NCBI GenBank assembly: GCA_964613235.1
Contig: CAZTGM010000007.1
Span: forward strand, 1-43,518
Reading direction: 5' to 3'
Length of the DNA stretch: 43,518 nt
Origin: J005 sp964613235
Lineage (GTDB): Bacteria; Pseudomonadota; Zetaproteobacteria; Mariprofundales; Mariprofundaceae
The notes below the pieces were generated by a model, which was not told the origin of the DNA, ran no database searches, and saw only the letters and a list, made by a program, of their open reading frames with translations. Of this stretch, positions 41,958 to 43,518 are shown piece after piece (within the stretch, counting starts at the first letter, position 1; each line of letters starts with the position of its first letter). The position numbers were made by a program, and so were the translations under genes.

Positions 41958-43304
41958 CTACTCCCAGGCCAGTAATACGGGCGTTTGTTCCAGCCGGGCA
42001 AGCAGTGCTCTGCTCTGTTGCCTGAAGCGGGTCATCTCGCTGGCAGGCACCGGTTTGGAGGGAACGCTCTTTAATGTCAGCGGATTGATGGCGCGCCCGC
42101 GCACGCGGAATTCAAAGTGCAGGTGTGGCCCGGTGGCCAGTCCGCTCATGCCGACATAGCCGACTACCTGCCCCTGTCTCACCTTGGTGCCGCGATGTAT
42201 GCCTTTGGCATAGCTGCGCAGATGAGCGTAGGCCGTGGAATGGGCTGCATTGACATGACGGATTTCAATAAAGCGCCCATAGCCGCCTTTCCAGCCGATA
42301 TAACGAATGCGTCCGTCGCCGATGGCGCGTACGGGTGTGCCTGAGGGCGCGGCATAATCCACACCACGGTGCGCTCGCGTGAAGCCCAGGATGGGGTGTT
42401 TACGCCGCAGGTGGAAGCGGGAGGAAATGCGGGTAAATTTCACAGGGGCTTTCAGATAGGCCTTGCGCATGCTCTTGCCATCCGGTGTGTAATATTCGCT
42501 GGAGCCATCCTTTTTGGTAAACAGCACGGCCTGGTAACGATGCCCCTGATTGATGAATTCAGCGGCCAGAATCGTGCTGCCTGAAGGGTTCCCCTCATCA
42601 TCGAAATACTCATCGTACAACACCTTGAAGCTGTCGCCATTACGCATATCGCGGGCGAAATCGATATCCCAGGCAAAGATATCGACCAGGTTCATCGTCG
42701 TGCGACTGTCCAGCCCTGCTGCGGCAGCACTTTCAAACAGTGAGCCGTGAATGATCCCCCGGGTAAACAGGCGCCGGCTGCTGGCGTTGCGCTGATCAAT
42801 AGTTGCCTGCCATTGTTGCTGTTTGCGTGTCATATGCAGGCGTGTCTGGCTGTCGATATTGTAAAACAGATGCAAGGCATTATGTGACTGAACGGTTTTG
42901 AGATAATGGCCGGCACGAATGCGCTTCAGGTCATAGGTTTTTTTGGCGGCGGCAATGATGCGATACGCTTCCTTGCCCGGGAGTCCCAGGCGCTCAAGGG
43001 CGGTAATGACTGTATCTCCACTGCGAATGGCTTCCTTGCGGATAGCCTCGCTCGTCATATCCGGTGCGGCCGGGGACAGCCATTCTTCATGGGGGATGGA
43101 AGCTCTGGCGCTGACCGTGCCGGAGTTGCCGCCGATGGCCAGCAGCAATACGACAGCCAGAGCACCTGTCAGCCAGATTAGCCAGCTGCGGGGGAAATTT
43201 ATACGAGGGGAAGGCCGGCGGCCTTTTTTGCGCCGACTGCCTGCCCGTTTGCGGCTTCCTGAACCTGTGGATGCAGAAAAGTCCTTGTGAAATGCCTGCG
43301 ACAA
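41958..43304 (-). CDS. M23 family metallopeptidase (MepM/NlpD-like)
   Basis: A 448-residue envelope protein with a basic cytosolic N-terminus, a TM helix (about 41-57), an OapA/LysM-like segment (about 90-140), a central coupling region, and a LytM/M23 domain with His312, Asp316 (HRGVDYA), His361 and His394-x-His396 (PHLHFE). All zinc and catalytic residues are present, so it is an active peptidoglycan endopeptidase by prediction. The start is TTG, supported by AGGAG 9 bases upstream. It heads the kds-lpt operon; a TTGACA box lies at 43352-43357 on its strand, with only a weak -10. Confidence 0.9.
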   Translation of the reverse strand: MSQAFHKDFSASTGSGSRKRAGSRRKKGRRPSPRINFPRSWLIWLTGALAVVLLLAIGGNSGTVSARASIPHEEWLSPAAPDMTSEAIRKEAIRSGDTVITALERLGLPGKEAYRIIAAAKKTYDLKRIRAGHYLKTVQSHNALHLFYNIDSQTRLHMTRKQQQWQATIDQRNASSRRLFTRGIIHGSLFESAAAAGLDSRTTMNLVDIFAWDIDFARDMRNGDSFKVLYDEYFDDEGNPSGSTILAAEFINQGHRYQAVLFTKKDGSSEYYTPDGKSMRKAYLKAPVKFTRISSRFHLRRKHPILGFTRAHRGVDYAAPSGTPVRAIGDGRIRYIGWKGGYGRFIEIRHVNAAHSTAYAHLRSYAKGIHRGTKVRQGQVVGYVGMSGLATGPHLHFEFRVRGRAINPLTLKSVPSKPVPASEMTRFRQQSRALLARLEQTPVLLAWE

Positions 43305-43478
43305 ACTGTTGCTCCTGTTAAAACGGGCATGCTTGCCAGTTGCTGTTTGCTTGTCAAAGGGTGCGCTTTGCTTTCATGTTTGTGATGTGAAAAGGTATTT
43401 CAATTTTCCTGTCCTGCCCCTAGCATATGGCGCTATACAGCGGTATGCGATGCAAATGCTGCCGGATCCATCCAATAT

Positions 43479-43518
43479 GCACCCTTAGCTCAGCTGGATA
43501 GAGCGTCGGCCTCCGAAG
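43479..43518 (+). tRNA. tRNA-Arg (CCG), truncated by the window edge
   Basis: The 5' half of a tRNA: acceptor strand GCACCCT, D-arm GCTC...GAGC, anticodon stem TCGGC and loop CTCCGAA with anticodon CCG at 43513-43515, decoding CGG as arginine. The 3' half lies beyond the window. The 43305-43478 gap otherwise shows only weak promoter-like AT stretches and no gene. Confidence 0.93.

Noticed and set aside
43398..43439. Promoter for the tRNA-Arg gene (TAGCAT or TATACA as -10)
   Set aside because: No acceptable -35 at a normal spacing for either box.
1..43518. CRISPR arrays, insertion sequences, phage genes or attachment sites
   Set aside because: No regularly spaced repeats, transposase motifs or integrase genes were seen; the truncated tRNA at the end is a potential integration site, but the window stops there.

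Overview
The window is a densely coded chromosomal segment from a Gram-negative proteobacterium. It holds about 40 genes, many joined by 4-base ATGA overlaps, at roughly 50-55% GC. It encodes LPS transport (lptABC), Kdo synthesis (kdsC, kdsD), lipoprotein maturation (lgt), rod-shape genes (mreBCD, mrdA, rodA) and type IV pili. The SUF operon architecture and a pilin with a Geobacter/Myxococcus-like N-terminus suggest a zetaproteobacterium (Mariprofundus-like) or a deep gammaproteobacterial lineage. That placement is inference, because no rRNA or phylogeny is available here. There is no phage, transposase, plasmid or CRISPR signature, so this looks like core chromosome.

Region 1 (1-7084): a small membrane-protein gene on the minus strand diverges from a SUF Fe-S cluster operon. 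The operon order is Rrf2-type regulator, sufB, sufC, sufD, sufS, sufU, sufT, Rieske ferredoxin. The divergent promoter region carries a perfect CRP-type palindrome, an IscR type-2-like site and an inverted repeat. A palindromic repeat sits between sufB and sufC.

Region 2 (7079-13361): a membrane-anchored PAS-GAF-GGDEF-EAL protein, a SUI1/YciH factor with a conserved protein of unknown function, and groES-groEL. groESL is preceded by two CIRCE operators plus sigma70-like and sigma32-like promoters, and is closed by a strong terminator.

Region 3 (13362-23317): sppA on the minus strand, then a long plus-strand envelope cluster: uppP, lgt, xthA, yjbQ, mreB, mreC, mreD, mrdA, rodA. It links lipid-carrier recycling, lipoprotein modification and the elongasome.

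Region 4 (23323-32888): a TauE/SafE permease, divergent htpX and lon proteases, an SH3-domain membrane protein, and hyuA-hyuB coupled to tsaD.

Region 5 (32840-35895): pilA with a sigma54 promoter and its own terminator, followed by an ABC ATPase, an ABC permease and an exported TPR-like protein. This layout resembles the pilA-pilG/H/I neighbourhood of Myxococcus and is the most interesting system in the window.

Region 6 (35892-43518): a minus-strand run reading M23 peptidase, kdsD, kdsC, lptC, lptA, lptB, ubiX, SH3 lipoprotein, ubiK, and a comM gene broken by an internal deletion. The window ends inside a tRNA-Arg(CCG) gene on the plus strand.
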